From: a virus
DNA length: 26,912 nt
Strand: one strand, 5' to 3'
Virus record (IMG/VR): IMGVR_UViG_3300030061_003386
Coordinates: 1-26,912 of that record
Part shown: in pieces, positions 1-8,180 of the stretch
Layout: each line of letters starts with the position of its first letter
Numbering within the stretch: the stretch's first letter is position 1
Program-made: the position numbers and the translations under genes
Notes under the pieces: model-generated
Told to the model about the DNA's origin: nothing
The model's database searches: none
The model's input: only the letters and a program-made list of their open reading frames with translations

Positions 1-101
1 GGATAAGTTTTACCTGATTCTGTTTTATAAAAATGACCTTCTTCCGTATGTGCTGTTTCTACAAATGGTCTATCAATTTTATGTTTTACATGACTAAACA
101 T
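1..101 (-). CDS. 5' part of a minus-strand gene cut by the window edge; possible PD-(D/E)XK exonuclease
   Basis: An open frame reads leftward from an ATG at 101 and leaves the window, giving about 33 residues that begin MFSHVKHKIDRPFVET and end in a FYKTESGKTY stretch. A TATA-like ATATAAATAG lies about 28 nt upstream (near 125-134 on the plus strand), as expected for a leaderless archaeal gene. The pattern 'GxFYxTxxGKxYP' near the N-terminus is familiar from phage RecB/Cas4-family exonucleases, where a PSVTT motif usually follows, but the window ends before that point. The function is therefore only a suggestion. Its promoter overlaps that of the divergent gene starting at 132. Confidence 0.5.
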   Translation of the reverse strand, partial: MFSHVKHKIDRPFVETAHTEEGHFYKTESGKTY

Positions 102-131
102 TTATTTATTAGTAGAGGATCAACTATTTAT

Positions 132-284
132 ATGTTTAAGATTGTAGAAGATAAACTAGACACTATAAATGAAAATTTGATTAAAACAAATAAGTTACTG
201 GAACAAATAGAGGAAAACCTTAGAGTTCCTAACATGGTTGAATGGGCAGAATTTAGAAAACAACTAACAAAAATTAAAAAATAA
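132..284 (+). CDS. Small coiled-coil protein (50 aa)
   Basis: The protein is MFKIVEDKLDTINENLIKT... ending in a Lys-rich tail. It is almost entirely predicted helix with heptad-like Ile/Leu spacing (DKLDTINENLIKTNKLLEQIEENL), so a short homo-oligomeric coiled coil is likely. A longer open frame starts at 33, but its extra N-terminus has poor composition. A TATA-like TTTATTTATT at about 101-110 sits about 25 nt before the ATG at 132, which favours the shorter leaderless start. The stop codon lies 2 nt before the end of the convergent tail hub gene. Function unknown. Confidence 0.55.
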   Translation: MFKIVEDKLDTINENLIKTNKLLEQIEENLRVPNMVEWAEFRKQLTKIKK

Positions 285-286
285 AA

Positions 287-2143
287 TTAATTCAGATTAG
301 CATCGGTAAGATTATCTGATGATTTTCCTATTTTTACCATATCTTCATAGAAATCAATATCATATTCTCCTACATTTATTGTAGTAGTTCCACTTGGATA
401 ATTCCATTTAACTTGAGTTACAATGATATTTTCATCCAAGTCTTTATCAGTTACACCTGACACATTAGAGTTATTGCCATTTCTACGTTTAACTTTTACT
501 TTGTGATTAAACCTAAGATGATGAATTGGTGCAGATGATTTTATTACATATTTTTGTTTTCCTTTACCTAATTTATCAGCTGATCCACCAAAACCACCTA
601 AATCTGTAAGAAATTTATATCCTAAATCTGTTATATCTATTTGATTATCAAGTTGTTTTACCACTTTTCTTAACGTTCTTCTTATTCCATCAGTAGGAGT
701 AATATTTCTTTTATCAGTTACATTTCCTCTACCCACAAGAATAACTTCATTAATTACTTTTGAGTCATCTACTTCACTAGTAGTTATATTGTAAGGATTT
801 GTTGTTGAATTTTGATCAAATGTAAAAAGATATTGATTACTTGCATTTAGATCCTTCAAATATCCTGTAGTATGACCTGCATTTGTTTCTATAATTACAT
901 TTTTTCTAGGTGTATAATACATTATACATTCACTAAACAACAATAAAATCTGCAAAAACTCAACAACTGAACCAATTTCATATATATAACCTTGTAATGC
1001 AGTTGAAGTTGGAACAGATATAAAGTTGTCTTTATTTCTAACAGTAAATGTTCCACTAGTGACACTTGAATTGTTAATTGCAGATTGGGCTATTGTTTTA
1101 AATGATGCTGATGATAAATCATGTTTTGTTAATGTTCCACTATATGAAGTACCCAATTTTGCTTTAGTTAGATTATATGAATTGCTTTCACATATAACTC
1201 TTTTAGCTGCCATTTTGTCAGTAACTTTTACAATTCTACCATTAAATTTCATATATTGAACTATTGGCTTTGTTACTCTTACTTTAGTTGCATCAACATC
1301 TGATAGAGTAGAACCACAATAGACTTTAACTTCATGGATTAGTCCTTTATATTCATCATCTGTTGAATCTTCAGTATCACCAAATACCATAGCAGTTCCA
1401 GATGGTTGTAGGTCTTGTGTTACAGTTTGGGATATATCTTCTACACCGTTGACAAATGCTTTTAATAAGTTATCTGAACCTCTTTTAACTCTTATATGAC
1501 ATGGTAAATTTCTTGTTGTAGATTGATCTGTTACTGTATTCATTATTAGTTCACTACTTCCTGTATATACATCTATTAGACTTCCTTTGTCTACTCTCAA
1601 AAATACTCTCCATGATGAGTTATTACCATTAGTACCTGCAATTCCTATATCAAGACCTACCCCGTTTCTAAATGACCATAAAATAGGCTCATCACTACCA
1701 TCTTGAAGTTGTGTTATATCTGGTGTAAACCATATATTAATATCAAATTGTTTTGAAAGATCTATCTTGTTTGTTTTAGCACTTGGAACTTCTACTTTCT
1801 GACCATCTGCGGTAAATTGAAGTGCATAATGTCCTTTGAATTTATCAATGTCTACTTTGACAAATCTAGACTCTGCGGGATCAGTTGGATCTTGATTATA
1901 TCCACCCTCATCTAAACATGATAATTGCATTGGATATACTGCTGATAAATATTCAGTATTCACTACATCCTGTATATATGAAATTTCATAATTTTCATCC
2001 ACTTCATTTTGTATTGGTAAAATTACTTCCAAAGTATCTGGTTTTTTAGTTCCCTGTTGTTTCATTATTGCAGATAAGGGATAATAAGTGTGGACAGGTG
2101 GACTAGAACCTGTTTCAGTTACAATGGTTTTGGCTAAAGGCAT
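287..2143 (-). CDS. Tail hub/baseplate-like protein with an inserted LamG/ConA-like domain (618 aa)
   Basis: This is the last gene of the minus-strand tail cluster. Residues 1-90 and about 290-618 are beta-rich and resemble a hub/baseplate scaffold (for example 'KVKRRNGNN', 'ENIIVTQVKWNYPSGTTTINVGEYD'). Between them, residues about 92-282 look like a concanavalin/LamG-type beta-sandwich: 'HYALQFTADG', then 'FDINIWFTPD', 'WRVFLRVDKG', 'HIRVKRGSDNLLKAFVNG' and a closing 'YKGLIHEVKVY'. Such domains often bind glycans, so this protein is a candidate for host recognition. It starts 13 nt after the FN3 gene. A GGAG sequence at plus-strand 2154-2157 lies about 10 nt before the ATG, an apparent Shine-Dalgarno site that fits an internal operon gene. 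The hub role is inferred from position and fold pattern. Confidence 0.6.
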   Translation of the reverse strand: MPLAKTIVTETGSSPPVHTYYPLSAIMKQQGTKKPDTLEVILPIQNEVDENYEISYIQDVVNTEYLSAVYPMQLSCLDEGGYNQDPTDPAESRFVKVDIDKFKGHYALQFTADGQKVEVPSAKTNKIDLSKQFDINIWFTPDITQLQDGSDEPILWSFRNGVGLDIGIAGTNGNNSSWRVFLRVDKGSLIDVYTGSSELIMNTVTDQSTTRNLPCHIRVKRGSDNLLKAFVNGVEDISQTVTQDLQPSGTAMVFGDTEDSTDDEYKGLIHEVKVYCGSTLSDVDATKVRVTKPIVQYMKFNGRIVKVTDKMAAKRVICESNSYNLTKAKLGTSYSGTLTKHDLSSASFKTIAQSAINNSSVTSGTFTVRNKDNFISVPTSTALQGYIYEIGSVVEFLQILLLFSECIMYYTPRKNVIIETNAGHTTGYLKDLNASNQYLFTFDQNSTTNPYNITTSEVDDSKVINEVILVGRGNVTDKRNITPTDGIRRTLRKVVKQLDNQIDITDLGYKFLTDLGGFGGSADKLGKGKQKYVIKSSAPIHHLRFNHKVKVKRRNGNNSNVSGVTDKDLDENIIVTQVKWNYPSGTTTINVGEYDIDFYEDMVKIGKSSDNLTDANLN

Positions 2144-2156
2144 TATTCAAATACTC

Positions 2157-2969
2157 CTAACTTACATTTATGTGTTCAGTAAATGATGGTCTACCAAGTC
2201 CTAATCCAGTAGTAAATGCTTCAACATAAACCTCATAAGTACCTGCTGGTAAATTAGTTGAACCTGATATATCACTTTTTGATGTTGTGTTACTTCCAAC
2301 ATTTGTAGTAGACCAATTCTGATTAGCGTTCCATTTTCTATAATATATCTTATAATCGGTGATCGAAGAAGCTCCGGGATCACTTGGAGCATCCCAATTA
2401 GTATCTATTCTTCCTGATGATGGACTAGTCAATGTCAAATTTCTTGGTGCAGAGGAAGTATCAACTTCATATAATGCGGCTACTGATCCTTCCATGAATT
2501 TTGCTGTTGCGTTAAATGTAAGTAAACTAGGTGAACTCATGTTAAAATTAAACCCTGAAAATGTGCCGGGAAATACTATGTCTTTACTTGGATCTGAATC
2601 ATCAAGTCTAATTATTAATTCATAAGCAGATGATACACTTGTAGGTCTAAATGAATCTTTAAAGAAACTAACTTGCTCTCTAATTGTAGAAGAAGGATAA
2701 TTAGTTACTGTTCCACCTGTACTTGTTTGTGTTACTGTACCTGAACTCTCATCTTTTATTACCCAATTAATTGTTAATGCTGAACTGTTACCCTCAATTT
2801 TTACAAGTATATTTTCAGATGCATCTTCTTCAGGCATTGGCATTGGAGATACAGGTGTGTTCATATCATAAGATAAACTTCTAAAATTAGGTAATGTATA
2901 TGTCCAATGAACAAGTGGAGTTACACCTGTTTCATTTTCCCAATATTTTTTAAATATTATAGTACCCAT
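2157..2969 (-). CDS. Tail protein with C-terminal fibronectin type III domain (270 aa)
   Basis: Residues 1-170 form a beta-rich domain ('ENILVKIEGNSSALTINWVIKD', 'DIVFPGTFSGFNFN') of the kind found in distal-tail or minor tail proteins. Residues about 173-270 form a clear fibronectin type III domain: 'SSAPRNLTLTSPSSGRIDTNWDAP', then 'ITDYKIYYRKW' and 'PAGTYEVYVEAFTTGLG'. FN3 domains are common on phage tail proteins and usually mediate surface contacts. The gene abuts the tape-measure gene with no gap and precedes the hub gene, the normal order for distal tail components. The precise role (distal tail versus adhesin) cannot be told from sequence alone. Confidence 0.65.
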   Translation of the reverse strand: MGTIIFKKYWENETGVTPLVHWTYTLPNFRSLSYDMNTPVSPMPMPEEDASENILVKIEGNSSALTINWVIKDESSGTVTQTSTGGTVTNYPSSTIREQVSFFKDSFRPTSVSSAYELIIRLDDSDPSKDIVFPGTFSGFNFNMSSPSLLTFNATAKFMEGSVAALYEVDTSSAPRNLTLTSPSSGRIDTNWDAPSDPGASSITDYKIYYRKWNANQNWSTTNVGSNTTSKSDISGSTNLPAGTYEVYVEAFTTGLGLGRPSFTEHINVS

Positions 2970-4034
2970 TTATTGAATACCCCAGCCTTTTAACATTTCA
3001 TTAATACCGCCTTGAATCCAATTTCCAAATGATGTAATTGGATCTTCTTCTGGTTGATTTTTATTAGTTTTATTAACTGCTTCATTCATTGAATCTGACC
3101 AATAAGGATTCATTACAGGTGTTGGTTCTGGTGTTGGTGTTGATTCTGCACCTGCTTCTGGAATCCACGGGAATATACTAGATATTAAATTCCATAAATC
3201 TTCAAATATTTTTCCAAACTTTGTTTCAAGTGTATCAAATATTTCACTAAAATCAAATTCTCCAATAGCACTTATAGCACTATCTATCTTAACTTGAATA
3301 TTATCTAGGTTAAGAGTTGGAAAATTATCTATCGATAAGTTATTTGCAACCCATGTATCTATGCCTGTAGTATCAAGAGGGGGAATTGTAAATCCATTTA
3401 TTGCAGTGAATGCACCTTTCAAAGCTGCTATTCCTTCTTTTGTATTTTCATATTGACTACCATCATCAAAAATTGAAAACATACTTCCTATGTTTAATAG
3501 ATATTTTTCTAAGTTTTTCATTCCATCTGAATGTGTAAATCCTTCTTCCCAAACTGCTTTACCGCCTATTGAATCTATTTCACTTTGTCTTTTCAAAAAG
3601 TCTACCCCAAGCCATGATCCTAGAGCTTGCATTACAGGTCGCATTTGTTTATACCAAGGTAATGCAACGCTTCTCAAAAAGTATATAACAATAGGTCTTA
3701 GGAAAAATCCAAAGAAGTCACCAATAGGTCTTAATATCAACATAATTGAATAATTTAATAATTTTAACATACCTTTTAACATTGGAGATGAGTCTACCAT
3801 CATTCCAGATATTTTTGAAACTAATCCTACAAGGCTTCCTACCCCGATAGCAATAACACCAAGTTTTGATATATTTTGCATTAACTTACCTTTGTCAGTA
3901 TTTCCTGTAGCTGCATCTTTAACTCCTGATAAACCAGCAGTTGTACCCCCCATAATTGCCATTAGGCGTTTTTCTAATTCTCTAATTTTACTGTCATCTA
4001 TGTCTATTTTTAATGTATATGTATTGCTACTCAT
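2970..4034 (-). CDS. Tail tape measure protein (354 aa)
   Basis: Identified by position directly after the frameshifted tail chaperones and by composition. The N-terminus is short and charged with a helical 'DSKIRELEKRLMAIMGG'. Hydrophobic segments follow at about 57-76 ('KLGVIAIGVGSLVGLVSKIS') and about 95-125 ('SIMLILRPIGDFFGFFLRPIVIYFL'), typical of tape measures that enter the host membrane. The C-terminal part is helical with a Pro-rich linker ('PTPEPTPVMNPYW'). The start codon ATG (4034) overlaps the TGA of the frameshifted chaperone product as ATGA, so translation is probably coupled. At the usual rule of about 0.15 nm per residue, the tail would be short, near 50 nm. Confidence 0.75.
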   Translation of the reverse strand: MSSNTYTLKIDIDDSKIRELEKRLMAIMGGTTAGLSGVKDAATGNTDKGKLMQNISKLGVIAIGVGSLVGLVSKISGMMVDSSPMLKGMLKLLNYSIMLILRPIGDFFGFFLRPIVIYFLRSVALPWYKQMRPVMQALGSWLGVDFLKRQSEIDSIGGKAVWEEGFTHSDGMKNLEKYLLNIGSMFSIFDDGSQYENTKEGIAALKGAFTAINGFTIPPLDTTGIDTWVANNLSIDNFPTLNLDNIQVKIDSAISAIGEFDFSEIFDTLETKFGKIFEDLWNLISSIFPWIPEAGAESTPTPEPTPVMNPYWSDSMNEAVNKTNKNQPEEDPITSFGNWIQGGINEMLKGWGIQ

Positions 4035-4527
4035 CTCATTCTAACACCACTCATAACATCCTTCATCATTTGCATACTTATAAATATTGTATCCATAACA
4101 TATTTTGCAGGTAGTTTATCTACCTGAAACTTATCCCACCCAAATACCAATGCACAATAACCGTATATTTTACCACTTATGTTTTGGGCGTGAGTTCCTG
4201 ACTCATGCCCAGATTGTTGAAATAGTTCTCTAAAGGGATAATTCTCATAATCTCTCCTAAGATAACACTAACTTCACTCATTGGTAAATTTTTCATTTTC
4301 ACCATGTTAGTTGGTGGAAATGGCAAACCAGATACTATGGTTTTTGTTAATAATATATCACAAAATGTATTAAATTGAAAATCTTTTGCACCTGTTTCTG
4401 TCATTGTTACTGATCTTGATAAAAGGTCTTGAGTTTCTCCCCAAGTCAAATCTGTCTTAATTTTTAAAGTTGTATCTTTACCCATAATTTTACAATCAAA
4501 ATCAACTGTGGATAAATCTTCTGACAT
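4031..4527 (-). CDS. Tail assembly chaperone, -1 frameshift form (gpGT-like, about 165 aa)
   Basis: A -1 slip at CCCTTTA (plus-strand 4237 to 4231) moves ribosomes into a frame with no usable start of its own. That frame runs 66 more codons to TGA at 4033-4031. The added part reads RELFQQSGHESGTHAQNISG..., then 'YGYCALVFGWDKFQVDKLP' and ends MSGVRMR. The new stop overlaps the tape-measure ATG as ATGA, which is hard to explain unless this frame is translated. The layout matches the G/GT chaperone pair of lambda-like phages: a short form plus a low-abundance extended form, followed directly by the tape measure. No experimental proof is available here. Confidence 0.7.
4177..4527 (-). CDS. Tail assembly chaperone, short form (gpG-like, 116 aa)
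   Basis: A small protein between the tail tube and tape-measure genes, where tailed viruses encode tail assembly chaperones that coat the tape measure before tube assembly. The sequence (MSEDLSTVDFDCKIMGKD...) contains 'TWGETQDLLSRSV', a pattern common in such chaperones. A slippery heptamer lies at codons 98-99, and the short form continues past it to TAA at 4177-4179. A TATA-like CTTATATAG lies about 25 nt upstream of the ATG (about 4549-4557), so this gene can start a transcript. The identity rests on position, size and the frameshift arrangement. Confidence 0.7.
   Translation of the reverse strand: MSEDLSTVDFDCKIMGKDTTLKIKTDLTWGETQDLLSRSVTMTETGAKDFQFNTFCDILLTKTIVSGLPFPPTNMVKMKNLPMSEVSVILGEIMRIIPLENYFNNLGMSQELTPKT
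4231..4237 (-). promoter_or_regulatory. Programmed -1 ribosomal frameshift site (CCCTTTA)
   Basis: On the minus strand the heptamer C CCT TTA fits X XXY YYZ exactly in the zero frame (codons CCT = Pro98 and TTA = Leu99 of the chaperone). After slippage the re-paired codons are CCC and TTT, followed by AGA in the -1 frame. No strong downstream pseudoknot was evident by eye. Confidence 0.7.
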
Positions 4528-4574
4528 AGTGTTATATATTTAACATATCTATATAAGCGTTTCTAGAATACTAT

Positions 4575-5549
4575 TTAACTTGGTAATGTACTTGCTTGGT
4601 TCTTTGCTACAACTGTAACGTGTTTACATTGGAAATCAACATCTTCCAAAAGCAATTCTCCGGGTTCCATTCCACTAACATTGTTTGCTGAAAAACTACA
4701 TCCAGTAAAAGTCATAACAATATTTCTTAATGCAGTTCCGGTTAATCCATTTGATAATGTAACAACTAAGTCATGTGCTGTACCTGATCTACTATAAACT
4801 TCTTCCAAAAATGCAGAGGATTTTAAAACTATTTGTACCTTACCTGTCATTTCTAAAATTTTTCTGTAAGCATCTGCACTACCAGCATCTCCCATTTGAT
4901 AAATTAATTCTGCATTTGAGTTAATATTCAAATCAAATGATTGAACTGTTGCAAGTGTACTTCCTGTAAGTGGGTTAGTGATACTTGCATGAACAAATGA
5001 ATATGGAATTGCACCTGCTAATGCAGTTCCTTGTGGATTTGAAAAAGTTTGATTTACTGTTTCTTCACCCCAAACTAATTCTTGAGTTGCTTTAACTGTA
5101 TCATTTAATGCCATTTTTAAAGATAGGGAAGGACAAACAACACCTACTGCTGTTCTTTTATAATCTGTTTCTACATCAAAACCAAGTTTTACTGCCATAG
5201 AATTTATATCTCTCATAGTTGAATCACTACTTGGACTACTGTTCCAAGTATGAGAATAAAGACTTCCTGATGAAACTGCTGATGCACAAGTACCTAAAAT
5301 TGATTCAAAGAACCACGGATTACTTACCACAAAATCAACGGAACATTTACCGTCATTTCTACCATACGCAAATGATTCTACTTCTGGTGAGTATAATTGA
5401 CCTAATGCCATCTGATTATTTTTAAATTCTAAACCTGTAACTTTAACTTCTTTTCCAAATTGTAGTGGTGTATTTGCACTTCCGCCACCCCCAAATGATG
5501 ATTCATAAGTATATTCTGCGTATGCACTAGAAGCACTAGAAGCTGCCAT
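4575..5549 (-). CDS. Major tail tube protein (324 aa)
   Basis: Placed between the tail terminator and tail chaperone genes. It is a beta-rich, Ser/Gly/Thr-rich protein of the size expected for a tail tube subunit. Features include a flexible N-terminus (MAASSASSAYAEYTYESSFGG), 'VKVTGLEFKNNQMALGQLYSPEVESFAYGRNDGKCSVDFVVSNPWFF', and a C-terminal 'AHDLVVTLSNGLTGTALRNIVMTFTGCSF'. Several of these resemble archaeal tailed-virus tube proteins as I recall them. A TATA-like ATTTAAATATG at about 5570-5580 lies about 25 nt upstream of the ATG, so this abundant protein has its own promoter. No contractile sheath gene follows, which favours a siphovirus-type tail. Confidence 0.7.
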   Translation of the reverse strand: MAASSASSAYAEYTYESSFGGGGSANTPLQFGKEVKVTGLEFKNNQMALGQLYSPEVESFAYGRNDGKCSVDFVVSNPWFFESILGTCASAVSSGSLYSHTWNSSPSSDSTMRDINSMAVKLGFDVETDYKRTAVGVVCPSLSLKMALNDTVKATQELVWGEETVNQTFSNPQGTALAGAIPYSFVHASITNPLTGSTLATVQSFDLNINSNAELIYQMGDAGSADAYRKILEMTGKVQIVLKSSAFLEEVYSRSGTAHDLVVTLSNGLTGTALRNIVMTFTGCSFSANNVSGMEPGELLLEDVDFQCKHVTVVAKNQASTLPS

Positions 5550-5584
5550 GTTTGAATATAAAAACCAACATATTTAAATATTCC

Positions 5585-6049
5585 TTACGGATTGAATCGC
5601 ATGGCATCTACATCTATATTATATCTAAATATATTCCTGAAATCTTCATTTAATGACACAACATTACCCGGCAAAATCTGTATATATTCACGATTATTTA
5701 TTGTAGTCACAACGTTATTTTTTAATATTTTAAGAATTTCATCTACTAATTGTAGAACTCTAGCCTCACTTACACTTGAATAAATATCTAAGGTAATTGA
5801 TACATCATGCAACCAATCATAATTAAATTTGCCATCTGAACCTATGTTTGTGATCATACTGTATATTTTAGGATCTTCTGTATCAAGTTCAACAATGACT
5901 TCATCATAGACTCTTGCACCTACACCTACTGCTTTCTTTTTCCATTTTGTAGTAAATATTGGTGCTTTTCCACCTGAACTTGTCCAGTTACTTTTAAGAT
6001 AATCTATAATATCATTTGCAAATGGGAGTCCTGCCATTCCATCTGTCAT
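5585..6049 (-). CDS. Tail terminator/tail completion-like protein (154 aa)
   Basis: Located directly before the tail tube gene, where tail terminator or completion proteins lie. The protein begins MTDGMAGLPFANDIIDYLKSNW and has an alpha/beta pattern. 'YDEVIVELDTEDPKIYSMITN' and 'YDWLHDVSITLDIYSSVSEARVLQLVDEILKILKNN' match the strand-helix-strand layout of this family. The start overlaps the stop of the upstream connector gene by 4 nt (ATGA), so the two are translated together. The role is inferred from position and fold pattern. Confidence 0.6.
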   Translation of the reverse strand: MTDGMAGLPFANDIIDYLKSNWTSSGGKAPIFTTKWKKKAVGVGARVYDEVIVELDTEDPKIYSMITNIGSDGKFNYDWLHDVSITLDIYSSVSEARVLQLVDEILKILKNNVVTTINNREYIQILPGNVVSLNEDFRNIFRYNIDVDAMRFNP

Positions 6050-6711
6050 TTATATTTCTCCATAGCATTTAATGATTTTACCCCGTATTTATTAATTTGT
6101 TTTAATCCTACTTTTATTTTTCTCATTTTGAATATTTTTTTAATTGTTCTTCTCATTTTCTTAATTACTTTTTTAGTATTTTTAACAAGGCTCATGAACT
6201 TTTTCATATATTTACCCATTTTTGTTTTACTTTTACGTTTGTATGTTCTCTTAGTACCTGCAATTCCATGTTTTCCAATAACCATTTTAATTGCCTTTTT
6301 AGCAAAATGAGTAGGATCTATACCTTCATTTTGTATTTTTTTCATTATTTTCCATGTTACATCTGCAAAATCTTTTTCATTTAAACCCACTCTAGCGGCT
6401 AATTTTACACTTACCCAATCATATAATGCATCATAATTAACCCATTTACCTGCTCTCATTCCCTTATCAACTAAGTTTGCATATAGATTACTAGTTGCAA
6501 CAGAAGTAGTACCAACATTAGGTTCAGTAGAAGATGTCATCATTACAATTTCAAATGAATTTGCAAGATCTTCTGTAAAATTAATATCTTTATCTCTTAA
6601 TACTTTTTTAATATTTTTAATTAAAGATACAGATAAATCTTTCTGCATACGAAATCTTTCATATTGGTTTTCTGTTGTAGATACAGTTGAAGTATTAGTT
6701 ACTGCTGACAT
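6046..6711 (-). CDS. HK97 gp10-like head-tail joining protein with Lys-rich C-terminus (221 aa)
   Basis: Residues about 20-150 resemble HK97 gp10-type neck proteins: a helical start ('LSVSLIKNIKKVLRDKDI'), then 'NSFEIVMMTSS', 'LVDKGMRAGKWVNYDALYDWVSVKLAARVG', and 'THFAKKAIKM'. In this family a '...G..M..' segment and a following helix sit in the neck ring. The last 65 or so residues are extraordinarily basic ('KRTYKRKSKTKMGKYMKKFM', then 'KKVIKKMRRTIKKIFKMRK'), which could contact packaged DNA. Gene order (adaptor, this gene, terminator, tube) supports the assignment. The Lys-rich tail is the unusual part. Confidence 0.55.
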   Translation of the reverse strand: MSAVTNTSTVSTTENQYERFRMQKDLSVSLIKNIKKVLRDKDINFTEDLANSFEIVMMTSSTEPNVGTTSVATSNLYANLVDKGMRAGKWVNYDALYDWVSVKLAARVGLNEKDFADVTWKIMKKIQNEGIDPTHFAKKAIKMVIGKHGIAGTKRTYKRKSKTKMGKYMKKFMSLVKNTKKVIKKMRRTIKKIFKMRKIKVGLKQINKYGVKSLNAMEKYK

Positions 6712-6712
6712 A

Positions 6713-7381
6713 TCACCATGTAGAAATTATTTCGCTTCTACTCCATATTATTTCATCAATTTCTTTTTGCCATCTGTCCATTACTTTCTGCTTATCAATA
6801 TTACCTTCCCCACCATAAGCAATTTGTGACATTTGGAAATCAGTTGACAATATATCAAGACAAGTCATTAATTTACAGGCTTTTTGAATATCTCTTGGTA
6901 TTGGTTCTGCAACGTCTTTAATACCCTCATTATCTCCCCCATATCTGTAAGTTACTCTAAATCTATTAGTTCTAAGTATTGTAAACAGGTATCCTCTCAA
7001 ATATATTATACCCTTAATTTCTTGAAAATATATAATTTGATCTTCATTTTCACCTGTACTTGTTGGTGTTTGATCTGACCATTGACCACCATCCCAAATC
7101 TCAAACTTATCCCCTTTTGTGGAATCAAATGTTTTAAGATTTCTTTTTCTTGGAAACAAAGGCATACCTCTACCCCAATCATATAATTTGTTTACACTAA
7201 ATTCCTCTGTTACTTGTTTTTCTGAAAGCCATGTATGACCTGTTAATCTGTCAATTCTATCCTCATTATCCATTATATATTCTTCTACCATTGAAGTATT
7301 TGGATCAGTATTAGGGTTAATAGGTATTCTAATCCAATCAGATATATTAGTAACTGTGCAATAGGTAGGTGTTCTAACCAT
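6713..7381 (-). CDS. Head-tail adaptor (connector) protein (222 aa)
   Basis: First of the connector genes after the capsid block. The N-terminus has 'SDWIRIPINPNTDPNTSMVEEYIMDNEDRIDRLTGHTW', the helix pair typical of head-tail adaptor proteins (HK97 gp6/SPP1 gp15-like), in which the first helices bind the portal. A later 'RVTYRYGGDNEGIKDVAEPIPRDIQKACKLMTCLDILSTD' matches the usual 'Y.YG....PP.dI..A...l' ending. The protein is longer than many adaptors because of a beta-rich insertion in the middle. A TATA-like TTTAAATAAC at about 7399-7408 sits about 25 nt before the ATG. Confidence 0.65.
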   Translation of the reverse strand: MVRTPTYCTVTNISDWIRIPINPNTDPNTSMVEEYIMDNEDRIDRLTGHTWLSEKQVTEEFSVNKLYDWGRGMPLFPRKRNLKTFDSTKGDKFEIWDGGQWSDQTPTSTGENEDQIIYFQEIKGIIYLRGYLFTILRTNRFRVTYRYGGDNEGIKDVAEPIPRDIQKACKLMTCLDILSTDFQMSQIAYGGEGNIDKQKVMDRWQKEIDEIIWSRSEIISTW

Positions 7382-7410
7382 ATATAAGCCTTGAGTTAAT
7401 GTTATTTAAA

Positions 7411-7662
7411 TTATTCGTAAAGCACATTAAGACTTAGAGTGCCTGTAACGTCAGCATAAAGTTTTGTAAAATTTAGGTCTAAATTAACATGAACCCCTGT
7501 TCCTGCTACAAGTCTATATATTTCTGGTGCAGAATTATTTGCACCATTATAAAATATAACGCTACCTGTTCCTGTTGTTGCTGGTATTACAGATTTTAAT
7601 TTACCTGCTCTATTTACTACTACGCCATCAGCAGTTACTAATTTACGAGCATTTCGTGCCAT
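7411..7662 (-). CDS. Small beta-rich virion-associated protein candidate (83 aa)
   Basis: Sequence MARNARKLVTADGVVVNRAGKLKS... with predicted strands throughout ('GSVIFYNGANNSAPEIYRLVAGTGVHVNLDLNF'). I do not recognise a family. It lies between the capsid and connector genes with a TATA-like CCTTATATAA at about 7681-7690 and a short leader. The position and beta-rich makeup suggest a capsid decoration or small structural protein, but that is inference. Confidence 0.5.
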   Translation of the reverse strand: MARNARKLVTADGVVVNRAGKLKSVIPATTGTGSVIFYNGANNSAPEIYRLVAGTGVHVNLDLNFTKLYADVTGTLSLNVLYE

Positions 7663-7699
7663 TGATTAGATATAAAAAAGGTGTTATATAAGGTTTCCC

Positions 7700-8059
7700 T
7701 TATACACCACGAATAATGACGGTCATAGTACAAGTAGTATTTGCAGCTACATTTGCACTTGTGGTTCTTACTCTACCATTGATTTTTGCAGTAGCGGCAT
7801 CTGATCCAGTTGCCTCTACGAACTGATAAGTATTCAATGCAAAGTCATTAGTTTGTTCAATAATACATGAATAAACTTGTCTAAAGCCTACTTGTGTAAA
7901 ATCACAAGTAACTAAACCACTTGCAAAGCTTCCTGTTCCAGTAATTGCAATATCACAAACCATCTCTTTTTCTACACCAACTCCACCCGGTTTAATGGTG
8001 TGGGATCTATCGGCATTTAAATGCTGATATTTGGCGTTTGTTGTAATAGTTACTGCCAT
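7700..8059 (-). CDS. Beta-rich protein downstream of capsid gene; decoration-protein candidate (119 aa)
   Basis: Sequence MAVTITTNAKYQHLNADRSHTIKPGG... ending VTMTVIIRGV-like (CTMTVIIRGV). It is rich in Thr, Ala and Val with alternating hydrophobic positions, so a beta-sandwich is plausible. It is the first gene after the major capsid protein and is separated from it by a T-run terminator. Its own TATA-like ATTTATATG lies at about 8083-8091. I see no catalytic motif. A capsid cement/decoration role fits the position but is unproven. Confidence 0.5.
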   Translation of the reverse strand: MAVTITTNAKYQHLNADRSHTIKPGGVGVEKEMVCDIAITGTGSFASGLVTCDFTQVGFRQVYSCIIEQTNDFALNTYQFVEATGSDAATAKINGRVRTTSANVAANTTCTMTVIIRGV

Positions 8060-8150
8060 ATTGTCATTTTTTTAAATTACTAACATATAAATATTATTAT
8101 ATATTGATATATAATTCTTATTCCATATAGAAAATTTTTTGAAATTAAAT

Positions 8151-8165
8151 AAAAAATAAAAAAAA
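8151..8165 (-). terminator. T-run terminator after the major capsid gene
   Basis: On the minus strand the sequence just after the capsid stop codon reads CCTTTTTTTTATTTTTT, a typical archaeal T-rich termination signal. It would allow the abundant capsid transcript to end before the next gene, which has its own promoter. Confidence 0.6.
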
Positions 8166-8180
8166 GGTTTGTTGTTTTAT

